A DNA stretch of 64,000 bases from Methylotuvimicrobium sp. KM2 (GTDB taxonomy: Bacteria; Pseudomonadota; Gammaproteobacteria; Methylococcales; Methylomonadaceae): positions 1,922,001 to 1,986,000 of the forward strand of contig NZ_CP150634.1 in the NCBI RefSeq assembly GCF_038051925.1, in the 5' to 3' direction. A program made the translations under genes and the position numbers. The notes below the pieces were generated by a model. That model was not told where the DNA came from, ran no database searches, and saw only the letters and a list, made by a program, of their open reading frames with translations. Each line of letters starts with the position of its first letter. The stretch's first letter is position 1. Below, in pieces: positions 26,613 to 34,870 of the stretch.

Positions 26613-28916
26613 ATGAAAAAATATTTTGCGCATAGTGGGAATGATTTCGGGAGTTGGCATTTGTTGAAAGAGCATTTGGAATCGGTCTCGAAATTAGCAC
26701 ATTCCTATACCGGAGGCTGGCGGGGTGAAGAGGAGGCAGCTCTAGCCGGATTGCTGCATGATTTAGGCAAATATGGCGATAGATTTCAAAATCGTTTACA
26801 AGGGCACGACCAGGGGCTTGATCACTGGTCGCAAGGCGCCTTTTTGGCATTGAAAAAATACGGATCGATAGCTGCCTCGATTGCAATACAAGGCCATCAT
26901 ATCGGCTTGCAAAGCCTTCAAAAAGAAGACTTGAAAAAATTAATTCCAGACAACTTGGCGAAATATCATCCGCAAAATTTACAGTTGAGCGATTCAGACA
27001 TCGAACGATTACAAAACCGGCTGCATCAAGATGGCTTAGCCGCAAATAAACCAGTATCGCGATTATTTCCTCATGGGGTTGGTGAGTCGCAGGCGAGAAT
27101 CGATAGCATGCTGGATGTTCGGCGGGTTTTTTCGGCATTGGTCGATGCGGATTTCATCGATACCGAAGCGCATTTTAACGGCGATGCAAATGGGAAAGCC
27201 CACCGTAAACCGGGACTCAAACTCAATGATGATGGTATAGCGCCTGCGGCATTGAAAAAGCTTTGCGACTCTATTGACGCTAAATCAGCCTTAGCCGATC
27301 AGGCTTCGGCGTTGCAGCAAGTCCGCCGACAATTATTGAATTCTTGCTTAACTAATGCTCGGCAATCAACAAGCATATTTACATTAACGGCGCCGACCGG
27401 CAGCGGTAAAACATTGAGCATGTTGAGCTTTGCTCTACAACATGCAATCCATAACAATCTGGAAAGAATCATTCTGGTGATTCCCTATTTGAGTATCATC
27501 GAGCAGACAGCTCAAATATATCGGGAAATCTTTGCCGAATTCGGCCCCGATTTCGTCCTGGAGCATCACAGCATGAGCGGTCTCGGCGAGGAAACTGCCG
27601 AATCCGACGCCGAAGGTTGCGAAGAGCGAGAACGCCAACTCAGACGGCAGCGCTTGTTGTCGGAAAACTGGGATGCCCCGATTGTCGTTACGACCAGCGT
27701 CCAGTTTTTGGAATCGTTATTTTCGAATAGGCCTTCCGCCTGCCGCAAAATCCATCGCATTGCCAACTCAGTGATATTATTCGACGAAGTGCAAACCCTA
27801 CCGACTGATCTGGCGATTCCGACTCTGGCGGCGCTCAGTCATATCGGACATAGTTGGCAAAGCAGTGTCGTATTTGCCACTGCGACACAACCGGCTTTCG
27901 ACCATCTCCACGCTGCGGTTCAAAAACAGTGCTCGTTTGGTTGGCAACCGACCATGCTCGTTAACGAGCATGGCGCTATGTCGAATGCCTTACGTCGTGT
28001 TGACTATGACTGGTTAGACGAAAAGCCGACCTGGAATGAGTTGGCGGCAATGTTGAATGAGCAAACGCAAGTTCTATGCATTGTCAATCTCAAGCGACAT
28101 GCACAAATGCTTTGGGAAGCATTCGAGACGACGGACGAACTGTTTCATCTTTCCACGAATCTTTGCCCATTACATAGACAACAAGTTTTGAATGAAGTCA
28201 GGCAACGGTTGAAGGATGACCGGCCATGCCGCTTGATTGCGACACAGTGTATCGAAGCGGGTGTCGATGTCGATTTTCCTTTGGTATATCGCGCCTTTGC
28301 GCCGTTGGATGCCATCATTCAAGCGGCAGGGCGTTGTAATAGGGAAGGAAAATTGAACAAGGGGAAAACTATTGTCTTCACTCCCTGTTGCGACGGGAGG
28401 CTATATCCCGGCAAAACCTATGAGCAAGCATCCTCAGTAACGGCTAGCTTGAAACATGACTATGGCGAAGCTTTCGATCCTTATGACCCGAAGATTATTG
28501 AGCAGTATTACCGGCGGCTTTATACAGTGGCCGCACCGGAACAGCTCGGCAGACGGTTGAACGAAGCCGTTCAAGATTTAAATTTTGTCGATGTCGCAAA
28601 GCATTACAAGCTAATCAACAACGATACGATCAATCTGGTCGTACCTTACGATAGAGAGCTTTACGAGCAATTACGGGAACAGGCCGCAACAGAAGGGCTG
28701 ACTTCGAAATGGGTCAAACAAGCGCGCTGTTTGAGTATCAGCTTGTATCGCCCCAAACCGGATGATGTGATTTGGGATAGCCTGGTGCCTGTGCAAGTTT
28801 TCAGAAACGGTCGGCACAGCCGAAAAGAAGATTGGTTTATCGTCAATCAAATTGAAGATTACGATGCGAATTTAGGCTATATCAAGCCCGATCACCTTAA
28901 TCTGTATATTGCTTGA
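26613..28916 (+). CDS. cas3: CRISPR-associated helicase/nuclease Cas3 (type I-C)
   Basis: The 767-residue target-degrading enzyme of the system. An N-terminal HD nuclease domain contains LLHDLGKYGDRF (His49-Asp50) and GHHIGLQ; the superfamily 2 helicase has Walker A APTGSGKT (260-267), DEVQ box (391-394), the SVVFATATQP motif III and RLIATQCIEAGVDVDFP plus AAGRCNREG of motifs V-VI. It nicks and unwinds DNA after Cascade recruits it. First gene of the operon; 247 bp separate it from cas5, a gap mostly filled by a MITE-like element. All key residues look intact. Confidence 0.96.
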   Translation: MKKYFAHSGNDFGSWHLLKEHLESVSKLAHSYTGGWRGEEEAALAGLLHDLGKYGDRFQNRLQGHDQGLDHWSQGAFLALKKYGSIAASIAIQGHHIGLQSLQKEDLKKLIPDNLAKYHPQNLQLSDSDIERLQNRLHQDGLAANKPVSRLFPHGVGESQARIDSMLDVRRVFSALVDADFIDTEAHFNGDANGKAHRKPGLKLNDDGIAPAALKKLCDSIDAKSALADQASALQQVRRQLLNSCLTNARQSTSIFTLTAPTGSGKTLSMLSFALQHAIHNNLERIILVIPYLSIIEQTAQIYREIFAEFGPDFVLEHHSMSGLGEETAESDAEGCEERERQLRRQRLLSENWDAPIVVTTSVQFLESLFSNRPSACRKIHRIANSVILFDEVQTLPTDLAIPTLAALSHIGHSWQSSVVFATATQPAFDHLHAAVQKQCSFGWQPTMLVNEHGAMSNALRRVDYDWLDEKPTWNELAAMLNEQTQVLCIVNLKRHAQMLWEAFETTDELFHLSTNLCPLHRQQVLNEVRQRLKDDRPCRLIATQCIEAGVDVDFPLVYRAFAPLDAIIQAAGRCNREGKLNKGKTIVFTPCCDGRLYPGKTYEQASSVTASLKHDYGEAFDPYDPKIIEQYYRRLYTVAAPEQLGRRLNEAVQDLNFVDVAKHYKLINNDTINLVVPYDRELYEQLREQAATEGLTSKWVKQARCLSISLYRPKPDDVIWDSLVPVQVFRNGRHSRKEDWFIVNQIEDYDANLGYIKPDHLNLYIA

Positions 28917-28941
28917 GTCTGCACAGATGGCTGAGGTCATT

Positions 28942-29101
28942 TATACCTGTCGGAGATCAAAATTCGGCACCGGGATGCCCGTCAAAGGACGCCGTGAATA
29001 CGTCCATGTAGGCTCTATGCCAGCTCCATGCTGGCAAAGCCTTTGCCGAGCACCCCGGTGCCTCCTAAGGCACTGCCGAAATTTGAAGTGCGAAAGGTAT
29101 A
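28942..29101. repeat. MITE-like element between cas3 and cas5
   Basis: A 160-bp element. The left end TATACCTGTCGGAG..TCAAAATTCGGCA and the reverse complement of the right end, TATACCTTTCGCACTTCAAA.., agree at about 22 of 28 positions. Other copies lie at 52210-52437 and 5360-5770, and a fragment near 1150-1186. It has no coding capacity, so it would need a transposase elsewhere. It is placed inside the cas operon and may carry or block transcription into cas5. Confidence 0.7.
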
Positions 29102-29163
29102 TAAAGTTCGCATTTAATCATGCAATCGTTGCGAAATACCCGTTTTATTCATGAGGAGCGTAT

Positions 29164-29895
29164 GTGAAAAATAAAGTTCATTGTTTAGAAGTATGGGGCG
29201 ATTTGGCCTGTTTCAGTCGACCGGAAATGAAAGTCGAGCGTTATAGCTATCCAATCATCACGCCTTCAGCGGCGCGCGGTATTTTCGATGCGATTTATTT
29301 CAAAAAGGAATATGACTTTTATTGGCAAATCGAAAGTATCGAATTGCTTAAGCCGCCTAAGTACATTGCGTTGCGGCGTAATGAAGTCAAAGACAAAATA
29401 TCGGCGTCGGAAGTGCAAAAGTGGATGAAGGGAACCAAGGCAATCACGCCGCTATGGGCAGACGGAACGCGGGACGAGTTGGGTACCGATCAAAAAGGTC
29501 GGACACAACGTCAAACGATGGCCTTGAAAAATGTCAGGTATCGAATTCATGCCCGTATACATAGTAGGGATGCCAAGGCAAATCTGAATGCCATGAACGC
29601 CCAGTTCGAGCGTAGAGCCTCTCAAGGCAAATGTTTCTATCAGCCGTATTTCGGCTGTCGGGAATTTCCGGCATTTTTCGAATTGGTCCAAGACGATTCT
29701 GAAACAATGCCTGTCGATATCGACTTGGACTTAGGCTGGATGCTTTATGACGTTTTCGATCTAAGCCGAGCCAACGACGCTCAAGCCAAGCCGGCGATCA
29801 GCGTTTTTCATGCGCAACTGAAAAGCGGCGTGATGCAGGTTCCCGATTACGAGAGCGAGGCTGTGCGCAAAACGGAGAATGACAATGTTGAATGA
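29164..29895 (+). CDS. cas5c: Cas5c (Cas5d), type I-C pre-crRNA endonuclease and Cascade subunit
   Basis: A 243-residue RAMP protein. In type I-C systems, which lack Cas6, Cas5c both cuts pre-crRNA in the repeat and binds the crRNA 5' handle. Typical are the N-terminal ferredoxin-like strand HCLEVWGDLACFSRPEMKVERYSY, PSAARGIFDAI (helix with glycine-rich loop), and a basic region RQTMALKNVRYRIHA. The start is GTG 29164 behind AGGAGC. It overlaps cas8c by 17 bp. Confidence 0.93.
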   Translation: MKNKVHCLEVWGDLACFSRPEMKVERYSYPIITPSAARGIFDAIYFKKEYDFYWQIESIELLKPPKYIALRRNEVKDKISASEVQKWMKGTKAITPLWADGTRDELGTDQKGRTQRQTMALKNVRYRIHARIHSRDAKANLNAMNAQFERRASQGKCFYQPYFGCREFPAFFELVQDDSETMPVDIDLDLGWMLYDVFDLSRANDAQAKPAISVFHAQLKSGVMQVPDYESEAVRKTENDNVE

Positions 29896-31651
29896 GGTAT
29901 TGGCTCATGCCGAACGAGCCGGCATCAAAACCGAGCCGGGTTTCAGTGTCAAATCCGCGAAATGGGCGATTGTGATAGGCAAACAAGCCGAAATTACCGG
30001 ATTGATATCGCTGGGTGACGGCCAAAACGGCCTTGAATTCGGATGTTGTCCCGATCTTTCACCAAGTGAAATGATTGCCGGCAGCCTGACGCGAAGCCAG
30101 TTTTTGATAGAGTCGCTGGCCGTTGTAGCCTTTTATTACAAGGAAAAAGCCGACGAGAAGGAAATTGAAAAATATCGAATCAAGCATGACTATTTTATCG
30201 GTCTTTTAGCACAAGCAGCTTCCGATTGCCCTGAATTGGCAAGAGCCGCTGCGGCGCTGAATAGTTCTGAAGAGTTGCAAAAGCTGGCAAATTTCATCAA
30301 TAACAATCAACCTAAACCCAAACCGACCGATTCGGTGACCCTATTGATCGAAGATAGCTTTCCCTTGCACTCGACAACTTGGCATGACTGGTGGCGAAAT
30401 CACCGAGCGGGCGGAAACGGCAACGATGTCGATAAAACCCAAAACAAGGACTTGATGCGTTGTGTGCTGACCGGCAACACGATAGTGCCGGTCGATACGC
30501 ATCCGAAAATCAAAGGGTTGTCCTCGGTCGGCGGGTTGGGGATGGGCGATGTCTTCATCGGTTTCGACAAGGAGGCATTCCAATCATATGGCCTCGACAA
30601 ATCGGCCAATGCCGCGACCGATGAAGTCACGGCAAAAATTTACGCGGAAACCTTTAACCAACTGATCAATCGGCAAAGTATTCGCTTGATCAATGGCTTG
30701 GCTGTTTATTGGTTCGGTCGTGAATTGGCGAATCCGGACGACGATTTATTCGCCGAATTGGAAAGCCCTACCGAACCACCTGCCGGGCAGTCAACTAGAC
30801 CCAAAGCAATGCTGAATGCTATAAACGACGGACAACGTCCCGATTTACTGGAAAATTATTACTATGTCATGACTGTGTCGGGGCAATCCGGGCGTGTCAT
30901 GGTCCGCGATTGGCAGCAAGGCCGGCTGACCGAATTACTGGAAAACGTCAATGCCTGGTTCGATGATTTACAAATCATTGCCCGCGACGGCGGACAGTTA
31001 GCGCCACCCTCCAAATTTTTGGCCGTGGTCGGCAGCTTGGTTCGAGACCTGAAAGATGTACCCGCGCCGCTGATCAACGATCTTTGGCGCACCGCACTCA
31101 ACAAAAACAAGCCGGTATCGAATTCGGCATTTGCCCAAGCCTTGATGGCAACGCGCAAAGCCGTCATCAACGAAGAAGCCCAAAATCATGCCCGTATGGG
31201 TTTGCTGAAAGCCTACCACATCCGAAATAAAGGAGATTGCTACATGAATACTCAACTCAATCCGGGACATCCGAGCCCGGCCTATCAATGCGGGCGTTTG
31301 CTTGCAGTGTTGGCCGATTTGCAATATGCCGCACTCGGCGATGTCGGCGCGGGCGTCGTGCAGCGCTACTACACGGCAACCAGTCAAGCGCCCGCGTTAC
31401 GCATCGGTCAACTGATGAGCAACGCCAAAAACCATCTGAACAAAGTCGGCGGCGGTTTGGCCTTCGAATTCGAAAATCGTATCGGCGAAATCATGAGCGC
31501 CATGACGCAAATTCCTAAAACCCTCGATTTGGAACAACAAAGCTTGTTCGCATTGGGTTATTACCAACAACTAGCCGACAACAGAGCGCGCATGGCTGAA
31601 AACAAGGCTAAAAAACAAGCAAAACAAAATCAAGCAGACGGAGAAAAATAA
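29879..31651 (+). CDS. cas8c: Cas8c (Csd1), type I-C large subunit
   Basis: The 590-residue large subunit that recognises the PAM and recruits Cas3. Csd1 features include [19 protein letters not shown], the YWFGRE segment and the C-terminal [34 protein letters not shown], a helical region from which type I-C systems often produce a small Cas11c subunit by internal initiation. ATG 31243 behind AAGGAG (31230-31235) is a good candidate for that internal start, giving a product of about 136 residues. The last bases overlap cas7. Confidence 0.94.
   Translation: MTMLNEVLAHAERAGIKTEPGFSVKSAKWAIVIGKQAEITGLISLGDGQNGLEFGCCPDLSPSEMIAGSLTRSQFLIESLAVVAFYYKEKADEKEIEKYRIKHDYFIGLLAQAASDCPELARAAAALNSSEELQKLANFINNNQPKPKPTDSVTLLIEDSFPLHSTTWHDWWRNHRAGGNGNDVDKTQNKDLMRCVLTGNTIVPVDTHPKIKGLSSVGGLGMGDVFIGFDKEAFQSYGLDKSANAATDEVTAKIYAETFNQLINRQSIRLINGLAVYWFGRELANPDDDLFAELESPTEPPAGQSTRPKAMLNAINDGQRPDLLENYYYVMTVSGQSGRVMVRDWQQGRLTELLENVNAWFDDLQIIARDGGQLAPPSKFLAVVGSLVRDLKDVPAPLINDLWRTALNKNKPVSNSAFAQALMATRKAVINEEAQNHARMGLLKAYHIRNKGDCYMNTQLNPGHPSPAYQCGRLLAVLADLQYAALGDVGAGVVQRYYTATSQAPALRIGQLMSNAKNHLNKVGGGLAFEFENRIGEIMSAMTQIPKTLDLEQQSLFALGYYQQLADNRARMAENKAKKQAKQNQADGEK
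31243..31651 (+). CDS. Candidate internal Cas11c small subunit, within cas8c frame
   Basis: In-frame ATG 31243 begins [20 protein letters not shown] and is preceded by AAGGAGATTGCTAC, a strong ribosome-binding site at ideal spacing inside the cas8c coding sequence. The resulting product of about 136 residues is helical. In known type I-C systems a separate small subunit is made from an internal start at the equivalent place in cas8c. The presence of the site is seen; its use is inference. Confidence 0.6.
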
Positions 31652-32598
31652 TGAGCATAGAAAACCGTTACGAATTCTTATTCTTATTCGATTGTGAAAA
31701 CGGAAATCCGAACGGCGACCCCGATGCCGGCAACGCACCGCGTATCGATCCGGAAGATATGTACGGTCTGGTATCCGACGTCGCGTTGAAGCGGCGAGTT
31801 AGAAATTATGTGCAAATCGCAAGAAATAACCTGCGCCCCCATGCGATTTTTATCGAGCATGCGACCAATCTGAATCGGCCGATAGCCGAGTCTCATTTAG
31901 AAGCCAACAGCGAAATACCCGAAAAAGGAAAAGCCTCAAAGGACAAAGTCCGCCTGGCAAAAGAATGGATGTGTAAGAATTTTTACGATGTCAGAACTTT
32001 CGGCGCCGTAATGTCGACAGGCGCCAATGCCGGACAGGTTCGCGGCCCGGTTCAGTTCTCGTTTGCCCGGTCGTTGGATAAAGTGTTGCCTTTGGATATT
32101 TCCGTGACACGAATGGCGGTAACCGAGGATGTCAAGGGCGCCAAGGATATAGCAAGTTATAAAGCTTGGGAAGATGCACAACCTGAAGATCAGTTACGCA
32201 CGATGGGACGTAAGAGTTTGATACCTTACGGCCTCTATGCCGCTAAAGGTTTTATTAGCGCAAATTTAGCGCAAGAAACCGGGTTCAGCGAAACGGATTT
32301 GGAGTTGCTATGGGACGCCCTTCTCAACATGTATGACCACGACCGCTCGGCCAGCAAGGGAATGATGTCCTGTCGCGGCTTGTACATATTCAAGCATATC
32401 GGTACCGATAGCGATCTGGAACAACGGAAGAAACAAGCGATATTGGGCTGTGCTCCGGCTCATAAACTGCTCGATTTGGGCGGTATCATTGACATTAAAA
32501 AACGAGAAGGGGTTGAGACGCCGCGCAAATTCACCGATTACGAGGTAACGGTCAATAAAGATCGTTTGCCGGTTGGTATCGAGCTCATTGCCAAATAA
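31651..32598 (+). CDS. cas7c: Cas7c (Csd2), type I-C Cascade backbone
   Basis: A 315-residue RAMP protein that polymerises along the crRNA. Csd2 hallmarks: [20 protein letters not shown] near the start, [47 protein letters not shown] and the C-terminal [16 protein letters not shown]. The start is ATG 31651, whose A is the last base of the cas8c stop codon. After its stop the cas operon has a 99-bp gap that holds a solo repeat, before cas4. Confidence 0.95.
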   Translation: MSIENRYEFLFLFDCENGNPNGDPDAGNAPRIDPEDMYGLVSDVALKRRVRNYVQIARNNLRPHAIFIEHATNLNRPIAESHLEANSEIPEKGKASKDKVRLAKEWMCKNFYDVRTFGAVMSTGANAGQVRGPVQFSFARSLDKVLPLDISVTRMAVTEDVKGAKDIASYKAWEDAQPEDQLRTMGRKSLIPYGLYAAKGFISANLAQETGFSETDLELLWDALLNMYDHDRSASKGMMSCRGLYIFKHIGTDSDLEQRKKQAILGCAPAHKLLDLGGIIDIKKREGVETPRKFTDYEVTVNKDRLPVGIELIAK

Positions 32599-32609
32599 TC
32601 GTGATGAGA

Positions 32610-32646
32610 ATATCTCCCGGCGCGAAGGCCGGGAGTGGATTGAAAC
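32610..32646 (+). repeat. Solitary diverged CRISPR repeat inside the cas operon
   Basis: A 37-nt sequence aligning without gaps to the array repeat. The stem arms CTCCCGGC and GCCGGGAG and the 3' handle GGATTGAAAC are identical. Changes are limited to the first base (G to A), five of six loop bases (CAAACA to GCGAAG), and one base after the stem (C to T). It lies on the sense strand 12 bp after the cas7 stop, 51 bp before the cas4 start. In mRNA it would form the same hairpin that Cas5c cuts in pre-crRNA. The 51 nt that follow match no array spacer that I could see. Confidence 0.88.
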
Positions 32647-32697
32647 CACTGACGCACTGGCCGATTAGAAAGATGACGTCTTTAACCGCTTCACAAT

Positions 32698-33354
32698 ATG
32701 ACTAATAGCCTAGCCGATTTGATTGAAAAAATACCGCTTTCCGCGTTGAATCAATACGTTTATTGCCCAAGGCGCTGTTATTTGATACACGCGGAAAGCG
32801 AGTTTACAGACAATGTTCATACCGAAAGCGGAAGCCGCGAACATGAACGCGTTGATACTTTGCTTCATGAGGTCAAACAAGATGTGCGCATCGAGTTCGC
32901 ACTACCGGTTTGGTCGGACCGATTGGGTTTGACCGGGCGATGCGATGTCGTGGAATTTCGTCCGGACGGCATCGTTTATCCGGTTGAATACAAGCATGGT
33001 AAGCGAAAAAGATGGCTTAATGACGATCTGCAATTGACTGCTCAAGCCTTTTGCTTGGAGGAAATGTTGAATGTCTCGGTATCGTTCGGAGCGATCTACC
33101 ATGTTCAGTCTCGACGGCGCCGTGAAGTCGATATCGACGACGAATTGCGGAAAACGACCGAGAGTATGATCGCTGAAATCAGGTTACTACTCGAGCAACC
33201 CCAATGCCCGCCGCCGATCGCCGATACAAAACGTTGTCCGGAATGCTCATTGAACAGCCTTTGCCAACCGGAACTTATCCACGAGACTCGGCGAATAAAG
33301 TATTGGTCCGACCAGTTATTCGACGTTTCCGAAGAAGAATGGGATTTTCAATGA
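32698..33354 (+). CDS. cas4: Cas4 exonuclease (adaptation)
   Basis: A 218-residue RecB-type iron-sulfur nuclease that trims prespacers and selects the PAM with Cas1-Cas2. One cluster cysteine is in NQYVYCPRRCYL, and three more in KRCPECSLNSLCQPE near the C-terminus; the nuclease core is GRCDVVEF and YPVEYKHGK (the Asp, Glu and Lys of the fold) with QLTAQAFCLEE following. No clear Shine-Dalgarno precedes ATG 32698. The stop overlaps the cas1 start as ATGA. Confidence 0.95.
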   Translation: MTNSLADLIEKIPLSALNQYVYCPRRCYLIHAESEFTDNVHTESGSREHERVDTLLHEVKQDVRIEFALPVWSDRLGLTGRCDVVEFRPDGIVYPVEYKHGKRKRWLNDDLQLTAQAFCLEEMLNVSVSFGAIYHVQSRRRREVDIDDELRKTTESMIAEIRLLLEQPQCPPPIADTKRCPECSLNSLCQPELIHETRRIKYWSDQLFDVSEEEWDFQ

Positions 33355-34385
33355 AACAAGCGCTTAATACTCTCTATGTGACAACCCCGGAAGCTTATTT
33401 GCGGTTGGAAGGCGAAACCGTATGCGTAATGATCGAAAAACAAAAAAAGATGCAAGTACCGCTGCATCATCTCGGAGCTTTTGTCTTATTCGATAATGTC
33501 ATGTTGAGCCCCGCGTTGTTAGGGCGTTGCGCCGAGGATGGCCGCAGTGTTGTTTGGCTGAATCGATCCGGGCGCTTTCGAGCCCGATTGGAAGGCCCGG
33601 TAAACGGCAACGTATTGTTGCGACAAGCCCAATATCGTGCCGCCGACGATCGAGATAAAAGTCTAATGCTTGCGAAGCGTTTTATCGCCGGAAAAATACG
33701 GAATAGTCGGCAGTTGTTGATGCGCGGCGCGCGCGACAATAAATCCGAAGCGGAAAAATCTAATCTTGTCCAAGCTTCGCGGTTATTGGCAAGTAACCTG
33801 AAAAAATTACCGACTGTGCAAACACATGATGAATTGCGCGGAGTTGAAGGCGACTCGGCCAGAATATACTTTGATGCGTTACCGCAAGTCATCAAGCCAT
33901 CGGCAAGAGAAACTTTCAACTTTACGACCCGTAACAGGCGCCCGCCAAGGGACCCTTTCAATGCTTTGGTTTCATTTCTTTATGCATTAGTGTTGAGTGA
34001 TTGTAGATCGGCTTTGGAAACCGTCGGTTTGGATCCGCAGTTGGGTTTTTTGCATGCGGCACGACCGGGCAGACAATCGCTTGCGTTAGATCTTTTGGAA
34101 GAATTTCGAGCGCCTCTGTGCGATCGGTTGGCATTGACGTTGATCAATCGTGAGCAATTGAACGCGAAGGATTTTGATAAGAGGGACGGCGGCAGCGTGC
34201 TTCTGAACGATAAGGGGCGAAAAACCGTAATCGGTGCATTTCAGACACGCAAGCAGGAAGAACTGAGCCATCCCGTCTTGGATCAGACTATGCCGATCGG
34301 TTTGCTTGCGCAAATCCAGGCGCGTTTGTTGGCGCGCTACCTTCGAGACGATGTTGAGGATTATGTGCCGTATCTACAGCGTTAA
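33351..34385 (+). CDS. cas1: Cas1 integrase (type I-C)
   Basis: The 344-residue metal-dependent integrase that inserts new spacers at the leader end. Active-site residues are seen in GVEGDSAR (Glu), LGFLHAARPGR (His) and LALDLLEEFRAP (Asp). The start is ATG 33351 within the ATGA overlap with cas4; the longer frame from 33204 runs through cas4. Family length is normal. Confidence 0.96.
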   Translation: MKQALNTLYVTTPEAYLRLEGETVCVMIEKQKKMQVPLHHLGAFVLFDNVMLSPALLGRCAEDGRSVVWLNRSGRFRARLEGPVNGNVLLRQAQYRAADDRDKSLMLAKRFIAGKIRNSRQLLMRGARDNKSEAEKSNLVQASRLLASNLKKLPTVQTHDELRGVEGDSARIYFDALPQVIKPSARETFNFTTRNRRPPRDPFNALVSFLYALVLSDCRSALETVGLDPQLGFLHAARPGRQSLALDLLEEFRAPLCDRLALTLINREQLNAKDFDKRDGGSVLLNDKGRKTVIGAFQTRKQEELSHPVLDQTMPIGLLAQIQARLLARYLRDDVEDYVPYLQR

Positions 34386-34399
34386 AGGGGAACTTCATC

Positions 34400-34690
34400 A
34401 TGCTGATATTGATCACCTACGATGTTTCGACCGAAACCAGTGAGGGCAGACGCAGGTTGAGGCGAGTAGCCAAAACATGTTTGAATTACGGGCAACGGGT
34501 ACAAAAATCAGTTTTCGAATGCCAGGTCAGTACGATGGAAATGGCGAGGTTGAAAGATCAGTTGTTGGACATCATCGACCTTGATGAGGATAGTTTGCGC
34601 ATTTATCGGATAATCGAACCCCTTGATAAAAACCGGGAAGAATTCGGTAATAGTAAAGCGACCGATTTTGAAAATACGTTGATTGTTTGA
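34400..34690 (+). CDS. cas2: Cas2
   Basis: A 96-residue ferredoxin-fold protein that bridges two Cas1 dimers in the integration complex. The N-terminal strand MLILITYDVST with Asp9, GRRRLRRVAKTCLNYGQRVQKSVFEC and RIYRI are typical. It is the last cas gene, 15 bp after cas1. Right after it, CCGCGAACCT and AGGTTTCGCGG (34694-34735) form a stem that may stop the operon transcript before the leader. Confidence 0.96.
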   Translation: MLILITYDVSTETSEGRRRLRRVAKTCLNYGQRVQKSVFECQVSTMEMARLKDQLLDIIDLDEDSLRIYRIIEPLDKNREEFGNSKATDFENTLIV

Positions 34691-34870
34691 ATTCCGCGAA
34701 CCTTGAGTAATGGAAAAAACCAGTAGGTTTCGCGGCTATTCTAAGGTAATGAAGAATAATGAAAATGTGCAACGAAGAGATTTTCTGGAGATGAGATTCC
34801 AATTAAAAAAAAGTCATTTCGCGCGATCGAATCAAATTAGCTATAATCTTCATGGCCTTATACAAAGGCC
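34691..34870 (+). promoter_or_regulatory. CRISPR leader with array promoter
   Basis: The 180 bp between cas2 and the first repeat are A+T-rich and non-coding. They open with the hairpin CCGCGAACCT/AGGTTTCGCGG at 34694-34735, contain the poly-A stretch AATTAAAAAAAAG, and carry a good -10 box TATAAT at 34842-34847, which would start transcription about 15-20 bp before the first repeat. A -35 hexamer is not clear. Orientation as leader is supported by the terminal ATTGAAAC of the repeats reading away from it and by repeat decay only at the far end. Confidence 0.8.

Noticed and set aside
26515..27138. N-terminal extension of the WYL regulator frame by about 208 codons
   Set aside because: It runs antisense through the cas3 5' end; the wHTH domain starts right after ATG 26514, which gives the normal family length.
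28909..29154. 81-residue frame between cas3 and cas5
   Set aside because: It is a reading of the MITE-like element that occurs elsewhere without an open frame.
32647..32697. Search for a target of the solo repeat's spacer-like sequence in the cas3 promoter, cas5 upstream region and leader
   Set aside because: No run of matches next to a TTC motif was found by eye; a target elsewhere in the genome cannot be excluded.
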